A stretch of 64,000 nt of DNA, from positions 558,001 to 622,000 of the forward strand of contig JAQFVV010006504.1 in assembly GCA_028023455.1 (NCBI GenBank), given 5' to 3'. Shown in pieces: positions 23,261 through 36,440 of this stretch (positions are counted from its first letter, which is position 1; the number at the start of each line of letters is the position of its first letter). The stretch is from Epiperipatus broadwayi. Taxonomy: Eukaryota; Onychophora; Udeonychophora; Euonychophora; Peripatidae. The translations under genes were made by a program, and so were the position numbers. The notes under the pieces were generated by a model. The model was not told the origin of the DNA. It did not search any database and worked only from the letters and a program-made list of their open reading frames with translations.

Positions 23261-23357
23261 GATCTAATATTAGTTCTAGATATAGGTGCTGGATATAGAT
23301 TCTGGAGGAATTTGAAACATTAAAACACAAGACGCATATAAATTCATAACAATAGCA

Positions 23358-23403
<46 letters not shown>
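23358..23403. repeat. (AAT)n microsatellite at the 5' edge of the LINE
   Basis: About 15 AAT units. It directly precedes the two-ORF LINE, whose own 3' end is a much longer AAT array. Confidence 0.95.
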
Positions 23404-23406
<3 letters not shown>

Positions 23407-23617
23407 TATAGTGCGGTCCTGCTGTCAATAAGTAGGAACAAACTTACAAAAGCTCGTGAATGTACTTCATTAAAGGCAAACATAATCTAATTATTAGTTT
23501 AAAAATCTTATAATTTTGAAAATTATAATCGATTTCCGATTATAAGAAAAGACGCTGTTAAAAAAGTAAGTTTTTTTTTATTATTTTGTCCTAAGAAAAT
23601 CTAGTCATCTAGTTGAA

Positions 23618-25228
23618 ATGGCGTCTGCAGATAACAATTGCGTTGTTAGTAAAAGAAATAACAATACAGATGTCAAATCAGTTGCAGAAGCCAGTAAGGA
23701 AAAAAAATCTTATGCAAATATTGCTGCAATGAAACCACAAAAAGCAATATTAGAAAATATTATACAGCAAGAGAACAAAAAAAAACGGAGGGGAAGGACA
23801 AATAGGCAGATTTAGGAGAGCCAATTCATTAGACATTTTTGAATTAAGTTTAGAAAATGAAGATGAGACACCTAATCATATAGCAGAACAAACTGAAGAT
23901 AATTGGACAGAAGAAGAAATTCAAGAAATAAACATCCAGTTTAATAACACAATACCAAACAAGTTATATGAATCTTTTAAAAAATTATTTTTTAATAAAT
24001 CATTAGTGCTGGCAATTACAGATAGAAATCTAACGTTATATAAATTTCACAAAGACTTATTATATCAAAAACTAATAGAAGAAAACTTATGGGATTCAAT
24101 CTCAGAAATCGGTGAACATTCAAACTCACGATATATAGCTATACAATTTTTCAATGAAAATCAAAAAATGAGATTTAAATCACAAATAAAAACAATTGGT
24201 GGATACGTAATGATTGTTGTTGATGAAAATATGCAAAATTATTGCTCAGGAATCATTAAAAATGCGTATTTTGGGTTTAGCATTCATGATTTCAAAAGTA
24301 TGGTCCAACCATTTGGGCATGCAATATACATTAAGCAAATCTTGTGCAATGATACACCAACACTTATATACACCAATAGTTATCATTTTAAGATAAAGCT
24401 GCACCAGCATATTAAACCAGAAGAAATTCCAAGACAAATTATGGATCATGGAGCAGTATTATACTTAAACATTAAAGGGCTAAGACCACAATGTTTTGGT
24501 TGTGGAGAAAGAAGCCATTTGATTATAGACTGTCCAAAGAACAGAAATAACAAAGGATTTGATTTATCAGAAGAAAGACTAGAAAAGAAAACAAGCTATA
24601 AACAAAGAGATGTAAAGCAAATACTGACATCGGATGTGGGAACTCAAGGAAGTGAAAAGGAAAAAAAATTCTATACAAACACATATGAATACAGATAAGC
24701 AAGAAAATGAAACTGCAAATGTAAATAATGATGATAGCAAAATTGGGAAGATTCCAGATTCTTCATTAAGGTTGGAGGAAAAAGTGTACCTTAAGATAAA
24801 TAATACAAAAGTAAAAGAAAAAAAAAGGGAATGATATACAAATGCATGTGATTAAAGCTTTAGAAAAAAATATAGACAAACACACCTTTAAAAAAAATGT
24901 TGATGGGAAGCAATATAATGAAGAGAATATGAATTTGGATGAAGAACTGGAATTATCTAAAAAACAAAGAACTAGGAACAATACGAATACTGAGATTACT
25001 CAGACAATAATGCCAAATATGCAACAAGTTACTCAGGTTAATAGTGAACAGAAGAGAAAGCCAGGAAGACCCCAAAAAAACAGGAAAACAGGAAAAAAGC
25101 TAAAATTAGGAGAGCTTATGTTTGATGACACAGGAGAACGGTATCAAATGGACAGATATACTGATGTTGAAACTGAAAGTGAGTTCGAAGATGCCCAAGA
25201 TTTACAATTGATAGACAGCCTAAAATAA
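23618..25228 (+). pseudogene. LINE ORF1 (nucleic-acid-binding protein), three frameshifts
   Basis: Starts at ATG 23618 (M-A-S-A-D-N-N-C) and, allowing three frame changes, runs to the stop at 25226-25228, about 535 codons. Each change falls at or next to an A-run: 23777-23785 (9 A), 24661-24668 (8 A) and 24818-24826 (9 A). Between them the frames stay open without stops. The middle part (24006-24698) is mixed alpha/beta in character and includes F-G-F-S-I-H-D-F, ending in a single zinc knuckle C-F-G-C-G-E-R-S-H-L-I-I-D-C at about 24491-24532 (C-x2-C-x4-H-x4-C). The C-terminal part (24842-25228) is acidic then strongly basic, with K-R-K-P-G-R-P-Q-K near 25057, an AT-hook-like GRP core. By family analogy the product would coat LINE RNA in a ribonucleoprotein. 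The breaks may be true mutations or sequencing errors. Confidence 0.8.
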
Positions 25229-25287
25229 GGTTAATTAAAGATAAAGTAAATTTAAATAAATTCAAAGTAAAAAGTAAATTTTTATAA

Positions 25288-28104
25288 ATGAAAATTAAAA
25301 TTGCTTCTTTTAACGTACGGGGTTTGAATTCAATAGAAAAGATATTTAAGTTGAAACAATGGATCAAGGAAACAAAACCTCATATAATGGAACTGCTTGA
25401 AACCAAAATTTATGCAGGGTCACAAATTGATCCAGCAAAATTTCTAAATAGTGAGGGCTTTGTTGCATGTTCAAGAGACTCTACCTCTCCATCAGCTGGT
25501 ACAGGTCTTTTGATAGCTACTGCTTGCCAGTTTACCAATTTTCAAATCATATACATTGATGCAAATCTATTAATCGTTACTTTATTTCACAAAATAATTA
25601 AAATAAATGTAATCTTTGTTTATATGCCATTGCAAAAATATAAAATAAATACAATAATTGCCACAATTAATTTAACACTGGGATCTACAGCTAATCCAAC
25701 AATTTTGATTGGGGACTGCAATGTAACATATGATGAGTTTATAAATAAGTGGATACATAAATTATCAATTCCATTGATGAGTGCAAGGGGTTACTTACCT
25801 GAAGATGCTGTTTCATTTCATAATGGCCGATTTTCATCATTAATTGATCTTTGTTTTTACTCTCCAGTGTTTCATCATCTAATAAGCATGAAGTTAATCC
25901 CTTCAGCAATTTCTGATCACTCAGCTCAGTTCATATCAATTGACCTCAGAAATATACAAGTCTCTAGAATGCAATTAACTAGAACAATAAGAATGTTGAT
26001 TCCAACCTTAACACCCGAATTTATTTTTTCAGAGACTTATATTATGTGGAATAAAATTCTTTCAATGACCTTTAACCCAATACAGCAATATTTAGCTTAC
26101 ATTAATATCCTGTCATTTAACATTAATCATATAGTGAAAAATCAGCCACCTCCCTCAGGGTTGTTGAAGCTTGCAGAACAAATTCATAAATGTATTGTGG
26201 CCATAACTCCTAATCAGCACACACAGAAACGTATACATATACTAACAAATGCTTATAACAAAGCATGTGAAACACTGAAGAGCTATTTAAAAAATAAAAA
26301 AAGTAGAATATGCCTAATGCATCAACACACATGGACTCGGCAATATATTAGATGGGCATTAGGGAGAAGACCTGAAATCAAAGTGCCATTAGCAATTAAA
26401 ATAAACAATGAAACATTTACTGGAAATAATATGATATTATCAATTCTTAACTATTTTAAAGATAAGCTGGGACCAGGAAAATTGATACAATACCAGCCAA
26501 ATGTATTTGGAATGGCTGAGACTGAATCACCATATACTATAGATGATTTTATAATGAAAATGAATAAAATGGACAACAACTGTCACCCAGGAAGCCCTGA
26601 AATTCCACTGTTCATATTAAAACACCTTGACAAACTGACTAGCAAATGCCTGTGTCAACTGGCAAATTATTTATCGCAGGGAATAATAACAATGGAGGGA
26701 GTTAATACAATCGTGATCGTGCCGTTTAATAAAAAAAAGAAGCCCATTCCTTTGTTATCAGAGATAAGACCAATATCAATGGGTCCATTGCCCATAAAGA
26801 TTTTAGAGAAAGTAATTAAAGATAAAATAGAACCATTTATTTTACCGATGATTTCACCAGCTCAATTTGCTAAAAAACATTCATCTACCACACAAGCTGC
26901 TATGTTATTTAAGGCTATTTTGACATCAGTTAGAGAAAAGAAAAGATATGGCCCGATTGTTGTACAGCTGGATATTGCTTCGGCTTTTGACAATGTTGAT
27001 ATATCTATACTGTTGAGATTATTGAATGACACTGAAATGCCAAAATCACATATATATGTTATAACAAATTTACTCTTAAATCATGAGCTTCACATTACTC
27101 TAAATGGCAGAAATTCACCAGCTTTCACACCAACTAAATCACTTTCACAAGGGTCTCCACTTAGTGCCATCTTATTTATTTTATATATAAATCCCCTTCT
27201 TGTCCAAATACAACAGGCATTTGAGGGAATGGAAATCCCAGGAACAGGTCAAAAATTGACCTGCATTGCATACATGCATGATATTACAGTTTTCCTGAAA
27301 TCAAAAAGGCAGATACCAAAACTACAGATGATTTTAGAAGAATACTCAAAGGAATTTAAACTAAGTTTCAATCCAGAAAAAACAGCAGCATGGACTATAT
27401 TCACAGGAAGGCCATTTACATCCATTTTCCAGGCAAAGCCATGCTCATTCCTTGGATTTCCATTCCATCTAGGGACTACTGGAATGAGATGTCATTTGCA
27501 GAACAAATTGAAAAATGAAATACAGAAAATAGCAGATTCTCTATCCAATACCTATATGTCAGTATATTCCAAGATTCAATTGATTAATAGTTTGATGATG
27601 ACTAAGATAGTTTACTTTATGCCAGTGGTTGCTTTTTCAAAAGCTTTTATCTCCAAAATTAAGACCATTTGCAATCAACTACTAAGGTCAAGGAAAATCG
27701 TGGCAATATCAATGGCAAAATTATGTCAGCCATTGAATAAAAATGGTTTGGGCTTACATGATATTGGTATTTTTGCAAAACAGAGAATGAGGAACAATAT
27801 AATTGATATTATTAAACAATTTCCAAAAATTAAGCAGCTCATAGAGGTCATTCCAACTGATAAACCACCACCAAAAAAATTATCATATTTTGAACAATTA
27901 ATACATCTTTGTAAAACAGAATCAAAAATCCCAGAGCAATTTATTAATAAATACAAATACTGGGAAATTTATGAATTAATGCATAAAGATAATAACATAA
28001 TTGCTTTAGAACCAATATTGGGAATTAATAATAAGCAATTGATTAAAAGGTATAAACGATGGGCCTTAGAACAAAAGGTTTTTCAATTTTCTAATAAAAC
28101 TTAA
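25288..28104 (+). CDS. LINE ORF2: APE endonuclease and reverse transcriptase
   Basis: A 938-codon uninterrupted frame from ATG 25288. The N-terminal APE endonuclease shows S-F-N-V-R-G-L-N (residues 7-14), L-E-T-K-I (about 37-41), G-D-C-N-V (about 148) and S-D-H-S-A-Q-F (about 209-216). RT motif A is Q-L-D-I-A-S-A-F-D (Asp562 and Asp568), motif B is S-Q-G-S-P-L-S (around residue 622), and motif C is A-Y-M-H-D-I (residues 661-666). The usual FADD/YADD is YMHD here, so the first of the two catalytic aspartates (position 664) is His, and this copy's RT is predicted inactive. The family function is to nick target DNA and prime reverse transcription of the element RNA. The frame ends 60-70 codons early: the natural C-terminus continues in another frame to 28525. 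Confidence 0.9.
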   Translation: MKIKIASFNVRGLNSIEKIFKLKQWIKETKPHIMELLETKIYAGSQIDPAKFLNSEGFVACSRDSTSPSAGTGLLIATACQFTNFQIIYIDANLLIVTLFHKIIKINVIFVYMPLQKYKINTIIATINLTLGSTANPTILIGDCNVTYDEFINKWIHKLSIPLMSARGYLPEDAVSFHNGRFSSLIDLCFYSPVFHHLISMKLIPSAISDHSAQFISIDLRNIQVSRMQLTRTIRMLIPTLTPEFIFSETYIMWNKILSMTFNPIQQYLAYINILSFNINHIVKNQPPPSGLLKLAEQIHKCIVAITPNQHTQKRIHILTNAYNKACETLKSYLKNKKSRICLMHQHTWTRQYIRWALGRRPEIKVPLAIKINNETFTGNNMILSILNYFKDKLGPGKLIQYQPNVFGMAETESPYTIDDFIMKMNKMDNNCHPGSPEIPLFILKHLDKLTSKCLCQLANYLSQGIITMEGVNTIVIVPFNKKKKPIPLLSEIRPISMGPLPIKILEKVIKDKIEPFILPMISPAQFAKKHSSTTQAAMLFKAILTSVREKKRYGPIVVQLDIASAFDNVDISILLRLLNDTEMPKSHIYVITNLLLNHELHITLNGRNSPAFTPTKSLSQGSPLSAILFILYINPLLVQIQQAFEGMEIPGTGQKLTCIAYMHDITVFLKSKRQIPKLQMILEEYSKEFKLSFNPEKTAAWTIFTGRPFTSIFQAKPCSFLGFPFHLGTTGMRCHLQNKLKNEIQKIADSLSNTYMSVYSKIQLINSLMMTKIVYFMPVVAFSKAFISKIKTICNQLLRSRKIVAISMAKLCQPLNKNGLGLHDIGIFAKQRMRNNIIDIIKQFPKIKQLIEVIPTDKPPPKKLSYFEQLIHLCKTESKIPEQFINKYKYWEIYELMHKDNNIIALEPILGINNKQLIKRYKRWALEQKVFQFSNKT

Positions 28105-28525
28105 TCTATCTGCATTACCTACCACATATTTTCTTTGCCATAAAAGACTGTATACGTCAATTGATCCCTTTTGTGGGTTATGCCATTGAGCTGAGGAAAC
28201 CCTATCACATCTGCTGTATCACTGTGAGGGACTTAGGTATATAAGAAATCTCATAACTAGCAGTTACAGGAGGTCTAATGTAACAAAGCATCAATTGATT
28301 TCTGCATTTAGAGAAGGATTAACACCAAGTGTCAGGGCAGCAACCTTTGTGCTATATGCATACTGGTGTACTAGATGCACTTTTCTAATTGGTAACAATT
28401 CCAGGAGACATCCAGTTACTTTTTCAAATAAACTTGAAATAATACAGAAAAGGGATAAGAGACTGGCCAGACCTGACATTTATGCTGCAACCTGGTCATT
28501 ACTTAAGATTAGATCTATGTTATAG
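28105..28525 (+). pseudogene. displaced C-terminus of LINE ORF2 (zinc-knuckle region)
   Basis: After the ORF2 stop at 28104, a shifted frame reads L-S-A-L-P-T-T-Y-F-L, then P-F-C-G-L-C-H, an in-frame TGA, and A-E-E-T-L-S-H-L-L-Y-H-C. It stays open afterwards to 28525 (ending L-L-K-I-R-S-M-L). The C-x2-C...H-x4-C arrangement is the C-terminal zinc-knuckle-like motif of many L1/Tx1-type ORF2 proteins. One frameshift near 28095 and one stop near 28190 therefore separate it from the main frame. Confidence 0.75.
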
Positions 28526-28744
28526 TGAATTGAGGAAATTAAACATTATAAAAAAACTTAGAAGGATATGCATGTCAAATTAGCAACAAGGACAATTTAG
28601 CAACAATTTTTTCCTTTCTATTATAAGTAATTGATTTTCTAATGGTGTTCAAATGATAATGGACAATCCAGGATATTATATGTAGACAAACTATGTAAAT
28701 GCAAAATTTGTAATTCTTTTGAGACAATAAAGGCCTTTTGAAAC

Positions 28745-30920
<2,176 letters not shown>

Positions 30921-30924
30921 CAGA

Positions 30925-31060
30925 GCAACCAATCAGAGATTGAATTAGCAAGTTAGTTTGAATTAGCAAGTCCCCCCCTTCACTTTTCCAGCCTCTTATA
31001 AAGGGAGGGAGGAAAAAAATCTGTCAGTTTTCATTCCCATGTCTGGATTTTCTCTAATCC
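30925..31060 (+). promoter_or_regulatory. promoter-like block: CCAAT box plus TATA box
   Basis: ACCAATCAGAG puts a CCAAT box at 30929-30933, followed by the direct repeat TTGAATTAGCAAGT (about 30939-30952 and 30958-30971) and a C-run. TATAAAG lies at 30997-31003 in a GC-richer context, with a T/C-rich stretch 25-40 bp downstream. The 65-bp spacing is typical for a Pol II core promoter or an LTR U3. No transcription unit is visible downstream on the plus strand, so it may be an LTR relic. Low certainty. Confidence 0.35.
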
Positions 31061-31801
31061 TGATTTTCTCCAGAATCAACCTTTGACTCCACCTGTTAAA
31101 TGTTAGGTCTGGGTTGTTATTTTCATCTCCAATTTTATGAACACATTGCCCATAATTTATGAAAACCATTTAAAATAATATATAAAATTACTGACAATTT
31201 TTGGTAAAATATATACTATATAAATAATTCTTTATTTAGACTTAAATTTTGGACCTGCAAATAGCATATAAAAACAAATTCATTTTATACTATATTATCA
31301 AATAGTATAGAACACAATATATAAATTTCTATTTAAAAAATCCATATATCTGTATCACACACACATACGCATGTACAATGTTAAATAGAAAACTGCTTGT
31401 TCAGATTCTTATTAGCACAAAATATCTGTCATAATTTTCTATAAATTTGAACCTATTTATAACAAATTCAATTTTAACTTGCACTAACATTTTATTGATT
31501 AATATTATGATTAAGACGACTTTTTTAGATGTATAAAAAAATATTTTTTTTTTTTTAGATGTATAAAAAAATATTTCTTTAAATATTACAGTGGCTTGCA
31601 AAAGTCAATCCCCCCTTCTCTATATAATGCTAGCTATATTTTACAAAAAAAAAATGCATATATGTGAGTTTTAAACTATACAGTTACTAATTTTTCCAAA
31701 TGAAGCTTTTCAATTTTATCTTAAGCTAAAAAAAAGTTTTTTGCCTATAAATACTTTATTTTTTCATCATTGGTTTATATATGAAATAAACCAAGGGTTA
31801 C

Positions 31802-31839
<38 letters not shown>

Positions 31840-32449
31840 AAAATAAGTTACATATTATTTCACAGAGGGCAGTGTTGGATTTTTTAAACATGTGGAGAGA
31901 TATAATATTATATATTATATATTTTTTAACCTTTAAACAGCATATAGTAATTATCTGGACAAGAAGAAAAACAGGAAACAATTTATCATAAGTAATAAAA
32001 CATTCTGAATTTCCTGGATACTCCTCTACAATCAAATGTACTAGCTTAAGTTACTTATTAACTTATTGATGGGTATAGTATTAAACTGTGGGCATTGTAC
32101 ATTATCCCTAATCTTTTTTATTAGTGTACTAATAACATCAATACAAGGTTCATCACCTATCATAATCGGTTTTCTTACCAGTCTACCCGTACACACATTC
32201 ACAATAGAATAGGGTGAGGGTTAAATCTTAGGAGGTAAATAATTTATTCCAAAGAATCTCCTATCACTTATAAGATTAATTAATGTATTACCACTCACTG
32301 GGTAATCATAACACATGCTTATGACAAGATAAAGTGATGATCTCATTTTGGAAAGTAAGTAATCCATCTTACATGGTCTGTCAATGCACACATCCATGAA
32401 AAGGTAAAGAGATGGCCTCATAAGTAATCCATCTTACCATCAAAACTTT
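31061..32449. other. noncoding with (TA)n(TG)n and small duplications
   Basis: Contains a 30-bp direct duplication, TTTTTTAGATGTATAAAAAA, at about 31523 and 31553, and a (TA)n(TG)n microsatellite at 31802-31838. The stretch 32221-32421 on the minus strand has two similar segments (M-R-P-S-L-Y-L then M-R-S-S-L-Y-L) and may be further decayed coding sequence of the gag-like element next to it. Confidence 0.45.
31802..31838. repeat. (TA)n(TG)n microsatellite
   Basis: TA dinucleotides passing into TG dinucleotides; both tracts are pure. Confidence 0.95.
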
Positions 32450-33414
32450 TTCTCTCTTCATCTACAGGTTCTACTAACTCTTCTATAGTATTTTTTATTT
32501 ATTTCTAAATTTGAGATTTTCTTCTTTATTTCTTTGATATGTCATCAAAATATACTCAATTTTTTTCTCATTTTTATTTTGAATTGGTTTGCTGATATAC
32601 AATCTCTTCCCTAACTTCCTAAAAACTACTCTTCACCTTTTTACTCTCATTCTGCACTTGAAAAAATCTCTCTTTTGTATTTTTCCTACTAGCCTCTAAG
32701 TTACTGTAAAGGTTATCAATATCTTTCTTAGCTTATACATTATTATTACTACAATTCAACTCTAATGTAAAAAACCTGTTCTTGATTTCCTCTATATCTG
32801 TGTTCCTAAGATTTTCAAATTGTTCTTGCATGGACTTTTCCAGTGAATACTTAACATCTTCATTGTTTTCATTATCTCTTCTCTCAAACTTTCCCTTGAT
32901 TATCCTACCTTTCTTTCTATCTTCTACTCAACTCTATTTTCAATTTCATCCATTTTATCTTTTAACTTGCTTAACTCTCATTATTTTTCTCCATTTTATT
33001 TTCTAATCTATTTTTTAATCTTTTCATATTATTCACCATTTTACTTTTTAACTTTTTATTATACTCTCATTATTTTCTTTCATATTATTCTCTAATCCTT
33101 TCATGTTATTCTCCATTTTATTTTCAAATTTACTTATTATACTTTCATTATTTTCCTCCATTTTATTTTGTAATCCTTTCATATTATTCTCTAATCCTTT
33201 CATATTATCTTCTATCAATTTGCTCATAAATTCCATTAAGGATTGATACATTATATTTGTATCAGTTAGTTCAAGATTAGTACTACTGGTAGGGGTTTTC
33301 TTTTCAGATCTTTTTTTCTTGGTACTCAAAATAAAAAATATCCAAATCACCTATTATTGGTGGTTCCAGCATAGAAGCATTTATTGGAATGGGGCTATAA
33401 TTTAACTTGCTCAT
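32450..33414 (-). pseudogene. coiled-coil gag-like ORF remnant
   Basis: Minus-strand frame starting M-S-K-L-N-Y-S-P-I-P at 33414. A frameshift at an A-run near 33320 leads into the open stretch 33350-33048. This holds internally repetitive Met/Asn/Glu/Lys segments (N-N-M-K-G-L-E-N and E-E-N-N-E-S-I-I-S-K repeated), strongly predicted to form coiled coil. Similar repeats continue through stops to about 32800, followed by more Lys/Glu-rich remnants to 32450. Coiled-coil N-terminal regions of this kind occur in gag or ORF1 proteins of invertebrate gypsy-type and other retroelements. I assign it only as a retroelement-like ORF because no zinc knuckle, protease or RT is seen nearby. A primer-binding-site-like motif 470 bp upstream gives modest support. 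Confidence 0.45.
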
Positions 33415-33877
33415 TTTGTAAATATTTTTTCAGAATAATATCTCTAACTATAATATAATACCTAATTTAAATTAAATTGAATTGAAAAGATCTTACATAC
33501 ATTTCATCACTACCTCTCTCCATCAACCTACAATCTCACATAAGTTAATAAAAATCTATTTAACTACATGACAGACTCTATGTATTCCACCTAGTTCATC
33601 TGATTTTCTATGCCTACATAAATACATATCTCAAAACATGTCACAATGTTATGCTACTAACTCTACCATTTAACATATTGCTATCGTGGATATTTTATTA
33701 AATAATAGTGTTGTACTTTAATTAATAAGAAGTACATCATGTAATTTATTGATGATCACTGATAAAGTTATTTAAGTCAGGATCATCCACATAATCCTAA
33801 AAGTTAGTATGATTTATTAAATTGAGAACCATCATTCATGACTTGGTTACCTGACAAACAATATTCAATATTTTAAC

Positions 33878-33908
33878 AATTGGGTCCCATGTTGGCATCA
33901 AAAATCCA
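33878..33908 (-). promoter_or_regulatory. possible LTR-retrotransposon primer-binding-site-like motif
   Basis: On the minus strand the sequence TTTGATGCCAACATGGGACC resembles the tRNA-primer sites that follow the 5' LTR in many gypsy-type elements (TGGTGxCAxxAxGTGGGA pattern). It lies upstream of the coiled-coil gag-like frame in the correct orientation. The LTR itself cannot be delimited. Weak evidence. Confidence 0.25.
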
Positions 33909-36138
33909 AATGGAAACCCCTTTGTAACCATCTCTATATGGAGAATAAGAATATGTACAAAAATAATGTTAAAATAAAAATTTTAATTTTTAAAAACCAA
34001 CTAGGCTAGCATGAACCAGAATATCTAAAGAAGGTCCAAAGATTCCATGAAGATAATAACTTTTAGTATCAACATCGATTAAACTAGCTTTAAAATACAT
34101 AAACAAAATATTATTAGATAAGTTTAACATTTGCAAAACAAATAAATGGTTAATAACCATGTCTATGAAATAAATACAGAATTTGAATTATGAATTAAGT
34201 GATAAATGAATCAGGATATAGACAACTAAATGGCTGATGATAACAAATAATAATTAAATAATGAAAATAAATGAGCTTAAGAACGAGAAGAGGGGGAAAT
34301 ATGTTATGGTGATGAATAATTAAAATGATGACAAAATAAGAACCAATAAAGGGTAAATTAATTATAATAATAAATTAAAATAAAATGAGGATGAGAAAAT
34401 ATAAGAAAGGAAGATCCTGATGAAATATAAAACCAATGTTGATGATGAAGAATGAGATCCTAAACTATAAAACTGATATTGTGTTAAATGACAGTAAGAT
34501 AAGATGAAACAAGATATGGATTATAAGCTTGACTAAACCAGAATGTTTAACTATGAAGTTAAAATAAAAATATAAGTTTTAAAAACTAGAGAAAAAATTT
34601 ACATCTTAAAATTATACAAACTCAATCAAACTATGAAGATAAACATTACACAAATCAAAGCACAATAAATAACTTCAGACATAAAAATTATCACAAATTT
34701 AAAATTATGACTGCCAACTAAAATTTTACTTTGTCAGGGTTCAAATAACTTTAATATTACCATTTTAAAAGACATGCTTGGGTTAGTGAGAGGATTTTTC
34801 CATGACTGAAATATAACCAACAAAGACAGCTCATAAAACAAAATTGAATTAATAAAGAATATTTGACAATTCTAATACTAACCCTAATATGAACTTTAAT
34901 CTTTACAAAGTACAAATAAATTCTTAATAAAGCAAATACAATAATTTATAAAGTCTCGTTTATTAAATAACTATGGCAAAATGATGATGTATTTAATGAC
35001 TCAAATGAACAGGTTATTCCAAAACCAATATATTATTAAAATAATATTTAAAGTAAATCATGTGCTTAAGATCAATGGTGTTCTGATCAATAAGCCATAA
35101 ATTATAAATGCACTTTAGATGCAAGAGCTTATCAAAATTTTTGTGATAGGTTAATGTGTAATCAAATCTACTGTATTAATTGATGATGATTTTAAGATGA
35201 TAAGATAATGTGTTGATAGCAATAACAATAATACTGTGAATGATGATTAGCAATAAGGCTATAGTGAACAAAATATATATTTAAAACAACAAGATTTATT
35301 TACATTATTTATAATTTTCTAAAATAATAAATAATTGAAAATCGTGTATTCATTCAACAAGTCCAATAATCCAAGCAAAAGTACCTTGAATCCAACCATG
35401 CACAAGATACATATGTCAGGACAAGAATGAATCCTAACCTGTTTGCCTAAACTATTGCCTCTCTGACTAATGGATAATGTTTGTGATGACACTAGCAGTG
35501 CTTGGTTTTATTCTGTCCCAGCTGGAGGTCATGGTTCACATAGAGACTCAAAATAATAAAGGGTTTATATGAAAAATTAATGATTTAATGGATTCTGATG
35601 ATTACAGAACCGTATAGATATGATTTGATCGATTACTAATGGTTTGAACCGTAATAATGATAATTCTTTATGGCAACATTACAAAGAAGTGAATTTAAAT
35701 CAAAGAAATATTTAAATAAATAGAGTAATTAATCTTAGAGATTGGGAGTGATGACAAACTAAGCTTATTTAAAATAACAATATTATAGGAATTTATTAAG
35801 GAATTTAGTACAAAATAAGTTAAGTCTTTGTTTATACAACTTGGTTATTTTCTTTAATATGTTTTGATGCGGCTTTGACAAACAATGTAAAATTTTGTTA
35901 ATTTGTCGGCCAAAACCAATCAGCAATAAAATATTATTAGCCCTCTTCAAGATATTACAAATAAATCTGTTAAATATATATATTACAAGACATGAAAGAT
36001 GGGCATTTAAAACACTATTACATTTAAAATCATTTGTATATAATGAGTGTGGGAAGCAAAATAGTTCTTAAATAAATAATTGACCATTACACAGTCAGAT
36101 TTAATTAATTACGAAATTGGTATGTGAAGGACGTGCCA
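33909..36138. other. AT-rich noncoding stretch
   Basis: No recognisable coding sequence. A somewhat GC-richer block at 35380-35540 is unassigned. ACCAATCAGCAAT at 35917-35929 resembles the CCAATCAG motifs near 30930 and 43730. Confidence 0.5.
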
Positions 36139-36209
36139 TCATGGCAGAGAGCATTTCAGGTTTGCTAAATAAAATATATAAATATAATGATAAAGGCAGT
36201 ATGATATTA

Positions 36210-36440
36210 TAGATTTACAACAAAAGAATAAATGAGGTCTGTTACGAATCTCTGGGTGGCTTTGCTTAAAAGAAATCCCTGGTTTATACAGGTGGATGAT
36301 GAGAAATGCTGGCCTTCCAGCCAAAACATGTCTCTGAATAATAATAATAAATGTGATGTGCTGGCCTTTCCATACACATCTTAAATGGCAATGCCCGAAA
36401 ATGGATCCCTTGGTATGAACTACATCTACTTTGAGGGAGT
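36210..36440. ncRNA. degenerate hammerhead-ribozyme-like segment within a repeat relic
   Basis: On the plus strand, TGATGAG (36297-36303) is followed by a 5-bp stem with CCTT loop (GCTGG 36308-36312, CCAGC 36317-36321), then CAAAACATGTC. Segments CAG...GA before and TC...CTG after could pair as stem I. This order resembles a type I hammerhead (CUGAUGA, stem II, CGAAAC, then UH). The first C of CUGAUGA is A here, GAAA is AAAA, and there are four extra bases before stem II, so it would not be active. Hammerheads are known in Penelope-like terminal repeats and retrozymes, which makes the resemblance worth noting. The surrounding 36139-36501 block contains an open frame of 120 codons (minus), which looks noncoding. 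Confidence 0.2.
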
